From Streptosporangium roseum DSM 43021 (GTDB lineage: Bacteria; Actinomycetota; Actinomycetes; Streptosporangiales; Streptosporangiaceae), in assembly GCF_000024865.1 (NCBI RefSeq), contig NC_013595.1:558001-622000 (forward strand): 64,000 nt of DNA. The letters are read 5' to 3'. This document shows positions 17,046 to 25,531 of the stretch, in pieces (within the stretch, counting starts at the first letter, position 1; each line of letters opens with the position of its first letter). Made by a program: the position numbers and the translations under genes. The notes below the pieces were generated by a model that saw only the letters and a list, made by a program, of their open reading frames with translations, ran no database searches and had not been told where the DNA came from.

Positions 17046-18569
17046 ATGACCGTCCAGGCGGGACTCGGCTCCGTCTCCCTCATCGAGGCCGTCGTGGATC
17101 CCGGATCCTGGCGGAGCTGGGACGAACCCGTCTCCTCCGTACCCGCCGACCCCGCCTACCGCGCCGATCTGGCCCGCGCCCGGGAACGCACCAACCTGGA
17201 CGAGGCCGTCGTCACGGGAGAGGGCACGATCGGCGGACACCGGGTCGCGGTCATGACATGCGAGTTCGCCTTCCTCGGCGGATCCATCGGGATCGAGGCC
17301 GGCGAGCGGCTCGTGCGAGCGGTCGAGCGCGCCACCCGGGAAGGGCTCGCCCTCCTCGCGTCGCCTTCGTCGGGCGGCACACGGATGCAGGAGGGCACCC
17401 TGGCCTTCGTCCAGATGGTGAAGGTGACGGCGGCGATCGCCGACCACCGGAAGGCGGGACTGCCCTACCTCGTCTACCTCCGGCACCCCACCACCGGCGG
17501 CGTACTGGCCTCCTGGGGATCGCTCGGCCACGTGTCGGCCGCCGAGCCCGGCGCGCTCGTCGGCTTCCTGGGACCCCGCGTCTACGAGGCCATACACGGC
17601 GCGCCGTTTCCCGACGGCGTGCAAACCGCGGAGAACCTCTTCGCGCACGGCCTGCTGGACGCGGTGTTCCCGCCGTCCCGGCTCGCCGAGACGGTGGCAC
17701 GCGTCCTGAACGTCCTGCACGCGCCGCGGGAGCTTCCGGCGGCCGGCCTTCCCGTGCACGACGCCTCCAGCGGATCGGTCACCGCATCGGTCGGCAGTCT
17801 CCCCGCCCTCCCCGCCGCCGAGTCGATCGGCAGGTCCCGGCGCGCCGACCGCCCGGGGGTGCGAGCCCTGCTCGCCCGGGCGGCCAGTGACGTCACCCCG
17901 CTGAGCGGGACCGCCTCGGGCGAACGAGACCCGGCCCTGCTGCTCGCCCTCGCCCGCTTCGGGACCGCCCCCTGCGTGGTCCTCGGTCATGACCGGGACC
18001 TGCCGGACGGTCATCCCGCTCTCGGCCCGGCGGGGCTCCGAGCGGCTCGCCGCGGCATGCACCTGGCAGCCGAGCTGGGGTTGCCCCTGGTGTCCATCAT
18101 CGACACGGGCGGTGCCGCACTGTCCCGGGAGGCCGAGGAGGGCGGGCTGGCCGGCGAGATCGCACGCTGCCTGGCGGACCTCGTGGTCCTTCCCTCGCCG
18201 ACCGTGTGCCTCCTGATGGGGGAAGGAGTCGGCGGCGGAGCGCTCGCCCTGCTGCCTGCCGATCGCGTCATCGCGGCACGGCACGCCTGGCTCTCCCCGC
18301 TTCCCCCCGAAGGGGCCTCCGCGATCCTGTACCGGACGACCGACCGGGCGGCGGAGATCGCCCAGCGGCAGGGGGTGCGCTCCACCGATCTGCTGAGAAA
18401 CGGTGTCGTCGACCGGATCGTCGCGGAACTCCCGGACGCCGCCGACGAACCGGAGATGTTCCTCGCGCGCATGGGCGTGGTCCTCGAAGAGGAGCTCGCC
18501 GCGCTTGCCCGGCGCGACCCCGCGGAACGAATCGCCGCGCGCCGCGAACGGTACCGCCGGATCGGGTGA
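17046..18569 (+). CDS. Fused AccD/AccA-like carboxyltransferase
   Basis: Protein of 507 aa with two crotonase-fold halves. The N-terminal half (about 1-260) resembles acetyl-CoA carboxylase beta: VAVMTCEFAFLGGSIGIEAGERL, SPSSGGTRMQEG and GHVSAAEPGALVGFLGPRV. The C-terminal half (about 300-500) resembles the alpha subunit: LGLPLVSIIDTGGAALSREAEEGG, GEGVGGGALALLPADRV and a C-terminal Ala/Arg-rich tail. The beta zinc-finger cysteines are absent. No biotin carboxylase or biotin-carrier gene lies nearby, so it must borrow partners from elsewhere or work differently, for example like malonate-decarboxylase subunits. The ATG at 17046 has only a weak ribosome site. Confidence 0.82.
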   Translation: MTVQAGLGSVSLIEAVVDPGSWRSWDEPVSSVPADPAYRADLARARERTNLDEAVVTGEGTIGGHRVAVMTCEFAFLGGSIGIEAGERLVRAVERATREGLALLASPSSGGTRMQEGTLAFVQMVKVTAAIADHRKAGLPYLVYLRHPTTGGVLASWGSLGHVSAAEPGALVGFLGPRVYEAIHGAPFPDGVQTAENLFAHGLLDAVFPPSRLAETVARVLNVLHAPRELPAAGLPVHDASSGSVTASVGSLPALPAAESIGRSRRADRPGVRALLARAASDVTPLSGTASGERDPALLLALARFGTAPCVVLGHDRDLPDGHPALGPAGLRAARRGMHLAAELGLPLVSIIDTGGAALSREAEEGGLAGEIARCLADLVVLPSPTVCLLMGEGVGGGALALLPADRVIAARHAWLSPLPPEGASAILYRTTDRAAEIAQRQGVRSTDLLRNGVVDRIVAELPDAADEPEMFLARMGVVLEEELAALARRDPAERIAARRERYRRIG

Positions 18570-18679
18570 TCGGCCGGGCGACCTTGGGGGGCCGTGAGAG
18601 CGGCTGGGGGAAGTTCGAGGGCCGGGGTTCGCTGCGGGGGGTGGCGCGTGATGTTGTGCGCGTCCGTTCGAAGGCTGGG

Positions 18680-19160
18680 GTGGGGTTCGCGGTGCGGGGT
18701 TTTGCGGGGGTTCGCGCTGCGGGTTTTTCGGGGGTTCGCGCTGTGGGGTTTGGGGGGGTTCGTGCTGTGAGGGTTTTGCGGGGTTCGCGCTGCGGGGGGC
18801 GGGTGGTCCGGCCGGCCGTCGTTGGTTTCGGTCTGGGGGGTTCAGGCCTTCGGCCTGGCGGGCGTGGTGGTTTCGGTCCTTTTATACGCCGGCCGGACCA
18901 CCCACCCCCCTCCGCGCCACTGTGCCGGGCCGTACGGCCCGGCCGCCGCAGTCGCTCCCTTTCCGGCCGCCCAGCCTCTTCTGGGTGGCTGAAGCGATCC
19001 ACTGAGGTCTGTGCAGAGCAGGTCGCCGTAGCTGAAGCGTCGCTGTCGAAAGGAGCGCAGGGCTGAGGCGGAAGGCTGCGCCCCCTTGAACAGCCGCACC
19101 CACCCGTGGGGCACCAGCTTCGGTGAGGCGACCGATGCCCACCCCTGATCCTGGTGCTCG
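18680..19160. repeat. Left arm of a large inverted repeat
   Basis: This is part of the gene-free stretch 18570-19934. The arm reads, from its outer end: degenerate roughly 26-bp tandem units (18680-18795); a 163-bp block (18801-18963) that by eye is perfectly complementary to 19598-19760; a diverged stretch; and a 45-bp block (19021-19065) identical in inverse to 19497-19541. The 163-bp block contains a 103-bp cassette bounded by 16-bp terminal inverted repeats (18801-18816 and 18888-18903) and a perfect 20-bp palindrome GCCGGGCCGTACGGCCCGGC (18924-18943). Several open frames cross the arm on both strands, but none resembles a known protein. Confidence 0.85.
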
Positions 19161-19404
19161 TTCCTCGCCGGTTGGACCCGGTTCTGTTGAGGGACCACAT
19201 CCTCTGAGGCGGCGCCGGGTCGGAGGGGAGTGGTGGGCCTGACCATCCCGCCGTGGGGCCCGATGACGTGCTCCCATGCCGTCGCCGACGGCCGCTACGG
19301 TGTTCGCGTGACCACGGATGACGACCTTGGTTCACTGCCGACCGTGAAGCGAGCGTCGGATACCGGACGGCGCCGAAGCCGCCTTGGTGGTTGAGCCCTG
19401 CTCA
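19161..19404. other. Spacer between the inverted-repeat arms
   Basis: About 244 bases with no convincing gene. A short plus-strand frame from the GTG at 19309 runs 28 codons to the TGA at 19393-19395, just before the right arm. It could be the 5' remnant of a gene cut by the repeat, but it is not recognisable. Confidence 0.4.
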
Positions 19405-19895
19405 AGGATGAGGTGGGTGGGCATCGGCCGTCTCACCGAAGCTGGTGCTCCACGGGCGGGAAGGCCCTTCCCCACCGGGCGCAGCCTCTTCCAGCCCAGC
19501 CCTGCGCTCCTTTCGACAGCGACGCTTCAGCTACGGCGACCGGCCCGAACGGACCCCGACGGATCGCTTCAGCCTCCCCGTGCACACCGAACAGCGAGAA
19601 AGGGAGCGACTGCGGCGGCCGGGCCGTACGGCCCGGCACAGTGGCGCGGAGGGGGGTGGGTGGTCCGGCCGGCGTATAAAAGGACCGAAACCACCACGCC
19701 CGCCAGGCCGAAGGCCTGAACCCCCCAGACCGAAACCAACGACGGCCGGCCGGACCACCCACCCTCCGCAGCGCGAACCCCGCAAAACCCTCCGCACCGC
19801 GAACCCCGCAAAACCCTCCGCACCGCGAACCCCGCAAAACCCTCCGCACCGCGAACCCCGCAAAACCCCCCGCAGCGCGAACCCCGAAAACCGCC
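19405..19895. repeat. Right arm of the large inverted repeat
   Basis: Inverted counterpart of 18680-19160. It includes the 45-bp block at 19497-19541, the 163-bp block at 19598-19760 with the palindrome at 19618-19637, and the outer tandem array. The outer ends and the junction facing the spacer are estimates, because similarity fades there. Confidence 0.85.
19762..19890 (+). repeat. 26-bp tandem repeat array, about five units
   Basis: Consecutive units start at 19762, 19788, 19814, 19840 and 19866 (unit CCCTCCGCACCGCG followed by AACCCCGCAAAA). The three middle units are identical and the last is a base short and diverged. The left arm carries the same unit in inverse orientation but much more decayed. 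Confidence 0.9.
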
Positions 19896-19934
19896 GCACC
19901 GTCACCGAAGCAACACGGGTCGTACGCCGCGAAA

Positions 19935-20870
19935 CTAGGCGCGGGTCGAGGCCTCCCGGTGCGAGCCGGAGGGATCAGGCGGTCCGGGCTCCGGGCTCCG
20001 CCGGGACGTCTTCCCGGCGGAGGCCGTACGGCTCGCGGGGCGGGTGCCGGCGAACAGGACGCCGGAGATTATGAGGGCGGCGGCGGCGAGTTTGACCGGG
20101 GAGACGGGCTCTCCGGTGAACAGGGCGGCGGAGGACATGCCGAAGACGGGGACGAGCAGGCTGTAGGGGGCGACCACCGAGGCGTCGTACCGCTTCAGCA
20201 GGAAGCCCCACACGCCGAAGCCGCCCAGGGTGGAGATCAGCGCGACGTAGAGCACCGACAGGGTGCCCTCCGTCGAGAACTCCAGCCGGGGGACCCCCTC
20301 CACCAGCAGGGACAGGCCCAGCATGGGAACGGCGGCCACCGCGCTCAGCCACACCATGAAGCGCAGCGAGTCCGGGGGCGCGGCCTTCCTGACGGCGATG
20401 TTGCCCGCGCCCCAGCCGAGGGCGGCGCCGACGACCAGGACGAACGCGCCGATCGGGCCGCCGTTGCCCAGGTCCAGCGCGATCAGGGCCAGTCCCGCGA
20501 ACGCGATGCCCATCCCGGCGACCCGGCGGGTGGTGATCCGCTCCTTGAGCAGTGTCACCGCGAGGATCACGGTGAAGACCGCCTGGACCTGGACGACGAG
20601 GGAGGTGAGACCGGCGGGCATGCCGGCCCGCATGCCCAGCAGGAGCAGGCCGTACTGCGTGACGCCGAGCGTGGCCCCGGCGGTGAGGACCCATCGCCAG
20701 GGCACCCGGGGACCGCCGATGAACAGCACGGCGGGGAAGGCGGCCAGGGTGAAGCGCAGCGCCACGTAGAGCAGTGGCGGGAAGTGCCTGAGTCCCACTT
20801 CCATGACCACGAAGTTGAAGCCCCAGACGGCGGCGAGGCCGATGGCCAGGAAGAGATGCCGGGTTCGCAT
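19935..20870 (-). CDS. EamA/DMT-family membrane transporter
   Basis: Protein of 311 aa with ten predicted membrane helices as two EamA repeats, the drug/metabolite exporter architecture. Segments include GLAAVWGFNFVVMEVGLRHFP at the N-terminus, the PVFTVILAV-like QAVFTVILAVTLLKERIT end of repeat 1, and VPVFGMSSAALFTGEPVS near the end of repeat 2. The C-terminal tail of about 40 residues is polar. It is divergent from a LysR regulator across a 74-base gap, the usual layout for a regulator controlling an amino-acid or metabolite exporter. The substrate is unknown. Confidence 0.88.
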   Translation of the reverse strand: MRTRHLFLAIGLAAVWGFNFVVMEVGLRHFPPLLYVALRFTLAAFPAVLFIGGPRVPWRWVLTAGATLGVTQYGLLLLGMRAGMPAGLTSLVVQVQAVFTVILAVTLLKERITTRRVAGMGIAFAGLALIALDLGNGGPIGAFVLVVGAALGWGAGNIAVRKAAPPDSLRFMVWLSAVAAVPMLGLSLLVEGVPRLEFSTEGTLSVLYVALISTLGGFGVWGFLLKRYDASVVAPYSLLVPVFGMSSAALFTGEPVSPVKLAAAALIISGVLFAGTRPASRTASAGKTSRRSPEPGPPDPSGSHREASTRA

Positions 20871-20880
20871 CTCCTTATCC

Positions 20881-20896
20881 TTATTTGCAATGATAA
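20881..20896. promoter_or_regulatory. Candidate LysR operator in divergent gap
   Basis: TTAT-N8-ATAA in the AT-rich 74-base gap between the EamA and LysR genes. LysR regulators usually bind interrupted dyads in such divergent gaps; assignment is inference. Confidence 0.35.
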
Positions 20897-20944
20897 TTCA
20901 GCACAAGCGAGACTTTCTTATCGGCGTCGTTTAGAGTTGCTTAC

Positions 20945-21919
20945 ATGTTGGATCTCAACCGTCTCAAGGCCCTGCACGCCGTGTCCGTCTACGGATCGGT
21001 CGGCGCGGCGGCCGACGCGCTCATGGTGACCCCGTCCGCGGTGTCGCAGCAGCTCGCCAAGCTGGAGCGGGAGACCGGCGCGACGCTGCTGGAGCGCAAC
21101 GGGCGCGGGGTGCGGCTGACCGACGCGGCCGGGCTGCTCGCCGACCACGCCGAGCGCATCCTCGCGCTGGTGGAGACCGCCGAGGCCGACTTCGAGGCAC
21201 TGCGGGGGGAGGTCGTGGGGCGGTTGAGCATCGGGGCCTTCCCCACGGCGGCCCGGGGGCTGCTGCCCGGCGCGCTGGTCCATCTGCGGGAGCGCCACCC
21301 CGACCTCCGGCTCCAGCTCATCGAGCGGGAGCCCGAGCGGCAGGTCCGCGAGGTGGCCAGGGGCGAGCTCGACCTCGCGGTGATCCAGGACTGGGTGAAC
21401 CGGCCGATGGCCATCCCCGACGGGCTGTCGCGCGCGATGCTCTTCGACGACATCGCCGACGTCATCCTGCCCGAGAGCCATCCGCTGGCCGCCCGGTCCG
21501 AGATCGAGCTCGCCGAGCTGTCCGAAGATCGATGGATCAGCTCCTCGCCCGGCACGATCTGCCACGACTGGCTGGTCTACACGCTGCGCTCGGCCGGGCT
21601 GGAGCCCGACATCGCCTGCATGGCGGATGAGTATCCGACCCAGCTCGCCCTCGTCGCGGCCGGGCAGGGCTGTGCCCTCATCCCCCGCCTCGGCCGTGAC
21701 CGCGTCCCCTCCGGGGTACGGGCCATCCCGATCCTGCCGCGCCCGATCCGCAAGATCTACGCGCTCTGGCGGAGCGACGCGGCCCGGCGTCCGGCGATCA
21801 GGGCCGCGGTCGAGGCGCTCAGGACCGTCTCGGTCGCCCACCGGCCGGTCGAGCCGTTCGAGGAGCAGGCCGCTGGTGCCGCGCCGGGCGACGTCCGCCC
21901 TGGTGAGCACCTGTCGTAG
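20945..21919 (+). CDS. LysR-family transcriptional regulator
   Basis: Regulator of 324 aa. The N-terminal helix-turn-helix (residues 1-60) reads LNRLKALHAVSVYGSVGAAADALMVTPSAVSQQLAKLE, followed by the linker helix and a periplasmic-binding-like effector domain (about 90-295) beginning VVGRLSIGAFPTAARGLLP. The ATG at 20945 directly gives the canonical start MLDLNRLK. Divergent from the EamA exporter, which it probably regulates. The C-terminal 25 residues are low-complexity and extend beyond the usual domain. Confidence 0.92.
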   Translation: MLDLNRLKALHAVSVYGSVGAAADALMVTPSAVSQQLAKLERETGATLLERNGRGVRLTDAAGLLADHAERILALVETAEADFEALRGEVVGRLSIGAFPTAARGLLPGALVHLRERHPDLRLQLIEREPERQVREVARGELDLAVIQDWVNRPMAIPDGLSRAMLFDDIADVILPESHPLAARSEIELAELSEDRWISSSPGTICHDWLVYTLRSAGLEPDIACMADEYPTQLALVAAGQGCALIPRLGRDRVPSGVRAIPILPRPIRKIYALWRSDAARRPAIRAAVEALRTVSVAHRPVEPFEEQAAGAAPGDVRPGEHLS

Positions 21920-22134
21920 GCGTGTCCGCGGGGACGCCCTCGAAGGCTTCGCGCTCGCCGCCGTACCGGCCTGCCTGACCGGCCATCCCGGCGGGGCGGA
22001 TGTCGTCTGGCGGGGCACCCGTCCCCCTTGTGGAGGACCTGAGGTTTTCCGTAGGTTCGCGGTGCGGCATCCGCCCGGGAAGCGGGTGGCGCACCCCATG
22101 GGATGGAAACCGCTCTCTCCGTAGCGTTCTCCGC

Positions 22135-23247
22135 ATGATGATTCTTCGCAAGGCGGCATGGAACAAGTTGGCGTGGACGACCGCTCTGGTGACCACTGTG
22201 CTGTCCGCGGGCCCGGCCATGGCCGACAGCGGGGACACGCTGCGCCGGATGGTGGCGGACAAGGCGGCAACGGCCGCGCTGCTGCAGGCGGACGAGGGTG
22301 GGCGGGCGAAGGCGAGCGTCGCCGGGGTCCGCGACCTGCGAACGGGGCGGCCCGCCGTCGCGGATGGATACTTCCGGATCGGCAGTGTCACCAAGACCTT
22401 CGTCGCGACCGTGGTCCTGCAACTGGCCGACGAGGGCAGGCTGAAGCTCGACGACCCGATCCAGCGCCACCTCCCCGGCCTCGTGCCCAACGGCGCGGCC
22501 ATCACGGTCCGGCACCTGCTCAACCACACCAGCGGCCTGCACGACTACATGAGCGAGGAGGGCTACTCCACCAACCGCTGGCGGGGCGAGGACCGTTTCC
22601 GGTCCTACACCCCGCAGCAGCTGCTCAAGGTCGCCTTCGCCAAGCCGCCCTACTTCAAGGACCCCGGCAGCTCATGGCGCTACTCCAACACCAACTACAT
22701 CGTCGCCGGGATGCTGATCGAAAAGCTGACCGGCAGGCCGTACGGGAAGGAGGTGGAGCGGCGCATCCTGCGCCCCCTCAAGCTGATCCGGACCTCCGTC
22801 CCCGGCAACGCGTACGGCCTGCGGGAACCGCACGCCCACGGCTACGAGGCGCTGCCCACCGGCAGGATCGTGGACGCCACCCGGATGAATCCGTCCCTGG
22901 ACTGGGCGGCGGGCGAGATGATCTCGACGACGGGTGACCTCAACGCGTTCTTCGACGGGCTGCTCGGCGGGAAGCTGACCAGTAAGGCGGCGCTGCGCGA
23001 GATGCGCACCACGGTCGACACCGGTGCGGGGTTCGCGTACGGCCTGGGCCTGCAGAAGTACGCGGTGCCGTGCGGCGAGACCGTCTGGGGTCACAGCGGC
23101 GAGCTGATCGGCTACATGACCTTCGCCTTCCGCGCTGACGACGGGCGAAGCATGACGCTCTCCATCAACCCGCACACCCGGCAGCCCTCGACGGCCGAGA
23201 TCTTCGCCATCGCCTCCGACGTCTACTGCACCGGCAAGAAGGGCTGA
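22135..23247 (+). CDS. Secreted serine hydrolase, beta-lactamase/DD-peptidase (class C-like) family
   Basis: Protein of 370 aa with a signal peptide (TTALVTTVLSAGPAMA, likely cleavage near residue 30). The catalytic motifs of the serine beta-lactamase-like fold are present: SVTK (Ser84-Lys87), YSN near residue 182, and HSG near residue 319. The start is the first of two adjacent ATGs (22135/22138), giving MMILRKAAW. Family members include D-alanyl-D-alanine carboxypeptidases, esterases and D-aminopeptidases; the substrate cannot be told. The 215-base gap upstream shows no gene. A second, unrelated member lies at 57468-58829. Confidence 0.9.
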   Translation: MMILRKAAWNKLAWTTALVTTVLSAGPAMADSGDTLRRMVADKAATAALLQADEGGRAKASVAGVRDLRTGRPAVADGYFRIGSVTKTFVATVVLQLADEGRLKLDDPIQRHLPGLVPNGAAITVRHLLNHTSGLHDYMSEEGYSTNRWRGEDRFRSYTPQQLLKVAFAKPPYFKDPGSSWRYSNTNYIVAGMLIEKLTGRPYGKEVERRILRPLKLIRTSVPGNAYGLREPHAHGYEALPTGRIVDATRMNPSLDWAAGEMISTTGDLNAFFDGLLGGKLTSKAALREMRTTVDTGAGFAYGLGLQKYAVPCGETVWGHSGELIGYMTFAFRADDGRSMTLSINPHTRQPSTAEIFAIASDVYCTGKKG

Positions 23248-23508
23248 GACGTCGGCGGCCGGCGGCCACCGGCCGGGTGAGGACGATCCCGTCGGCCCTG
23301 GCCGCATCCTCGCCCGGCGGGTTCCGGCTCGCGTGCGCCAGGGCCGATGACAGGGCGAGGACCGGCACGAACAGGATCGATAAGCGCCCTTTCGAACGCG
23401 GACCCCGGATGTGACCGTCTACGACCCTGATCGCGCCCCTCTGGCACGGCCAGAACCGTCCGTCTATACGCGCTATTCACCCGTACTAGTCGGTAGGCTT
23501 GCGACACC

Positions 23509-24147
23509 ATGGCTGAGACCACCGTCGTTCACCTCCTGCGCCACGGTGAGGTGCACAACCCCGCTAACGTCCTTTACGGCAGGCTGCCCGGATACCACCT
23601 GTCGGAGACCGGCAGGCAGATGGCCGAGACGGTCGCCAAGTCGGTCGCCGGACGTGACGTCGTCGCCCTGTTCTCCTCCCCGCTGGAGCGGGCGCGGGAG
23701 ACCGCGGCCCCGCTCGCCGCGGCCTTCGGCCTGGAGGTCACGGTCGACGACCGGCTCATCGAGGCGGAGAACATCTTCGAGGGCGTCCCGGTCGGCAACG
23801 GCGACGGGGTCTTCCGCAGCCCGCGCCACTACCGCCACCTGTGGAACCCGCTCCGCCCCTCCTGGGGCGAGCGCTACACCGACGTGGTCCAGCGGATGAA
23901 GGGCGCGATCGACACCGCCCGCGAGGCGGCGCGCGGCCACGAGGCGATCATGGTCAGCCATCAGCTCCCGATCTGGATCATCCGGCTCGCGGCCGAGCGC
24001 AGGCGGCTGCCGCACGACCCCCGCCGCAGGCAGTGCGGCCTGGCCAGCCTCACCAGTTTCTCCTTCGAGGGAGACCGGCTGATCAGCGTGGGTTACAGCG
24101 AGCCCGCGGGTGCGCTCGTCAAGCGCCCCACTGTGCCGGGCGCGTGA
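23509..24147 (+). CDS. Histidine phosphatase family protein
   Basis: Protein of 212 aa of the phosphoglycerate-mutase-like superfamily. The RHG motif VVHLLRHGEVHNP (His near residue 11), the SSPLERARET segment and the second His in AIMVSHQLPI (about residue 149) are all present. The substrate is unknown. In actinobacteria such a gene commonly precedes the thioredoxin-ccdA-resB-ccsB cytochrome c maturation genes, as here, although a functional link is unproven. The ATG at 23509 gives a compact N-terminus directly before the RHG strand. Confidence 0.9.
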   Translation: MAETTVVHLLRHGEVHNPANVLYGRLPGYHLSETGRQMAETVAKSVAGRDVVALFSSPLERARETAAPLAAAFGLEVTVDDRLIEAENIFEGVPVGNGDGVFRSPRHYRHLWNPLRPSWGERYTDVVQRMKGAIDTAREAARGHEAIMVSHQLPIWIIRLAAERRRLPHDPRRRQCGLASLTSFSFEGDRLISVGYSEPAGALVKRPTVPGA

Positions 24148-24152
24148 CCCCG

Positions 24153-24176
24153 CCGGTAGAGTGACTGCTCTACCGG
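24153..24176 (+). terminator. Perfect hairpin between phosphatase and thioredoxin genes
   Basis: CCGGTAGAG and CTCTACCGG form a 9-bp perfect stem with a 6-base loop (TGACTG), five bases after the phosphatase stop and 27 before the next start. There is no U-tract. It could reduce read-through, stabilise mRNA ends or be an operator. Confidence 0.45.
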
Positions 24177-24203
24177 TTGTAGTACAGGGAGACCCTGCCT
24201 CTG

Positions 24204-24773
24204 ATGCGCGCACAATCCTTCGCCGCTGCCGTGCTGCTCCTGACCGTGGCCGGATGCGCCGGTAACCAGGGGAACCAGCCGCAGAGCGGGGACACCCGCT
24301 TCGTGGCCGGCGATGGCAAGATCACTGTGTTCGAGGCCGCCGACCGCAAGCCCGCCCCCGCGGTCGAGGGGGAGACCCTGGACGGCGGCTCCGTGACGCT
24401 CGCCACGCACAAGGGCAAGGTCGTGGTGCTGAACTTCTGGGCCTCCTGGTGCGCGCCCTGCCGGGCCGAGGCCCCGGTGCTCAAGGACATCGCGGCCAAG
24501 ACCAAGGCCGGCGGCGTGGAGTTCATCGGCATCGACTTCAAGGACCGCAAGGCCGACGCGATCGCCTTCGAACGCACCCAGCAGTCCGGCTACCCGAGCA
24601 TCTTCGACCAGCCGGGCAAGGTCGCGCTCTCCTTCCAGGGCACGGTCCCCCCGGCGGCCATCCCCTCGACGCTGATCATCGACCGGCAGGGCCGGATCGC
24701 CGCCCGGGCGCTCGGCGCGGTCAAATACAACGATCTCCTCAGCGCGGTCAACAAGGTCGGCGATGAGAAGTAA
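24204..24773 (+). CDS. TlpA/ResA-like thiol-disulfide oxidoreductase (lipoprotein)
   Basis: Thioredoxin-fold protein of 189 aa. A lipoprotein signal ends at the lipobox LTVAGC (Cys near residue 18), placing it on the outer face of the membrane. The redox motif is WASWCAPCRAE (CAPC, about residue 84), and the cis-Pro region is PPAAIPSTLIID. It probably keeps apocytochrome c cysteines reduced for heme ligation, receiving electrons from the CcdA protein encoded 23 bases downstream. Confidence 0.92.
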   Translation: MRAQSFAAAVLLLTVAGCAGNQGNQPQSGDTRFVAGDGKITVFEAADRKPAPAVEGETLDGGSVTLATHKGKVVVLNFWASWCAPCRAEAPVLKDIAAKTKAGGVEFIGIDFKDRKADAIAFERTQQSGYPSIFDQPGKVALSFQGTVPPAAIPSTLIIDRQGRIAARALGAVKYNDLLSAVNKVGDEK

Positions 24774-24796
24774 CCCGGAGCGGCGGTGGAGGCGCG

Positions 24797-25531
24797 ATGA
24801 GCGCTGATCTGGCGAGCACGGTGGCGGGCGGGTCGCTCGCCCTGGCGCTGCCGATCGCGTTGGCGGCCGGTCTGGTGTCCTTCCTGTCGCCGTGCGTGCT
24901 GCCGCTGGTCCCCGGTTACCTGTCGTACGTGACCGGGATGAGCGCCGACCCCAAACGGGGACGCATGGTCGCGGGCATCGCGCTGTTCGTCCTCGGCTTC
25001 GCCGCGGTGTTCGTGGCGGGCGGGGCGCTGTTCGGCGGGCTCGGCGCGGCGCTGCTCGGCAACGCCGACGTCATCACGCGGGTGCTGGGCGCGCTCACCG
25101 TCGTCCTGGGCCTGGCCTTCATGGGGGTTATCCCGGGCCTCCAGCGCGACTTCCGCATCCACCGCCTCCCGGCCGCCGGTCTCGCCGGGGCGCCGCTGCT
25201 CGGCGTGGTGTTCGGCCTCGGCTGGACCCCCTGCATCGGCCCCACCCTCGGGGTCGTCCTCACCCTCGGCCTCACCGAGGGCAGCGCCGGGCGCGGCGCG
25301 CTGCTCGCCTTCGCCTACGCCCTCGGTCTCGGCCTGCCGTTCCTGGCGGCCGGTCTGGCCTACCGCAAGGCGCTGCACACCTTCAAGGCGCTCCGCCGCC
25401 ACTCGCAGCTGATCACCAGGGTGGGCGGGGTCATGCTGGTCGCGGTCGGCCTGCTGCTCGTCACCGGGCTCTGGGGGGAGCTCATCATGACGATGCAGGG
25501 ATGGATCGGCGGATTCGAGCCGGTGATCTGA
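24797..25531 (+). CDS. ccdA: Cytochrome c biogenesis protein CcdA
   Basis: Membrane protein of 244 aa with about six helices that carries reductant from cytoplasmic thioredoxin to extracytoplasmic thiol-redox proteins. The two redox-active cysteines sit in LSPCVLPLVPGYL (about residue 35) and GWTPCIGPTLG (about residue 145), as in the DsbD/CcdA family. The ATG at 24797 is preceded by GGAGGCGCG. Its stop overlaps the ATG of resB (TGATG), so the two are translationally coupled. Confidence 0.95.
   Translation: MSADLASTVAGGSLALALPIALAAGLVSFLSPCVLPLVPGYLSYVTGMSADPKRGRMVAGIALFVLGFAAVFVAGGALFGGLGAALLGNADVITRVLGALTVVLGLAFMGVIPGLQRDFRIHRLPAAGLAGAPLLGVVFGLGWTPCIGPTLGVVLTLGLTEGSAGRGALLAFAYALGLGLPFLAAGLAYRKALHTFKALRRHSQLITRVGGVMLVAVGLLLVTGLWGELIMTMQGWIGGFEPVI

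Noticed and set aside
18842..19719. Several open frames on both strands inside the inverted repeat (100-140 codons)
   Set aside because: They mirror each other because the arms are inverted copies, are Arg/Pro/Gly-rich without domain signs, and cross palindromes and minisatellites; they are best explained as GC-driven open frames.
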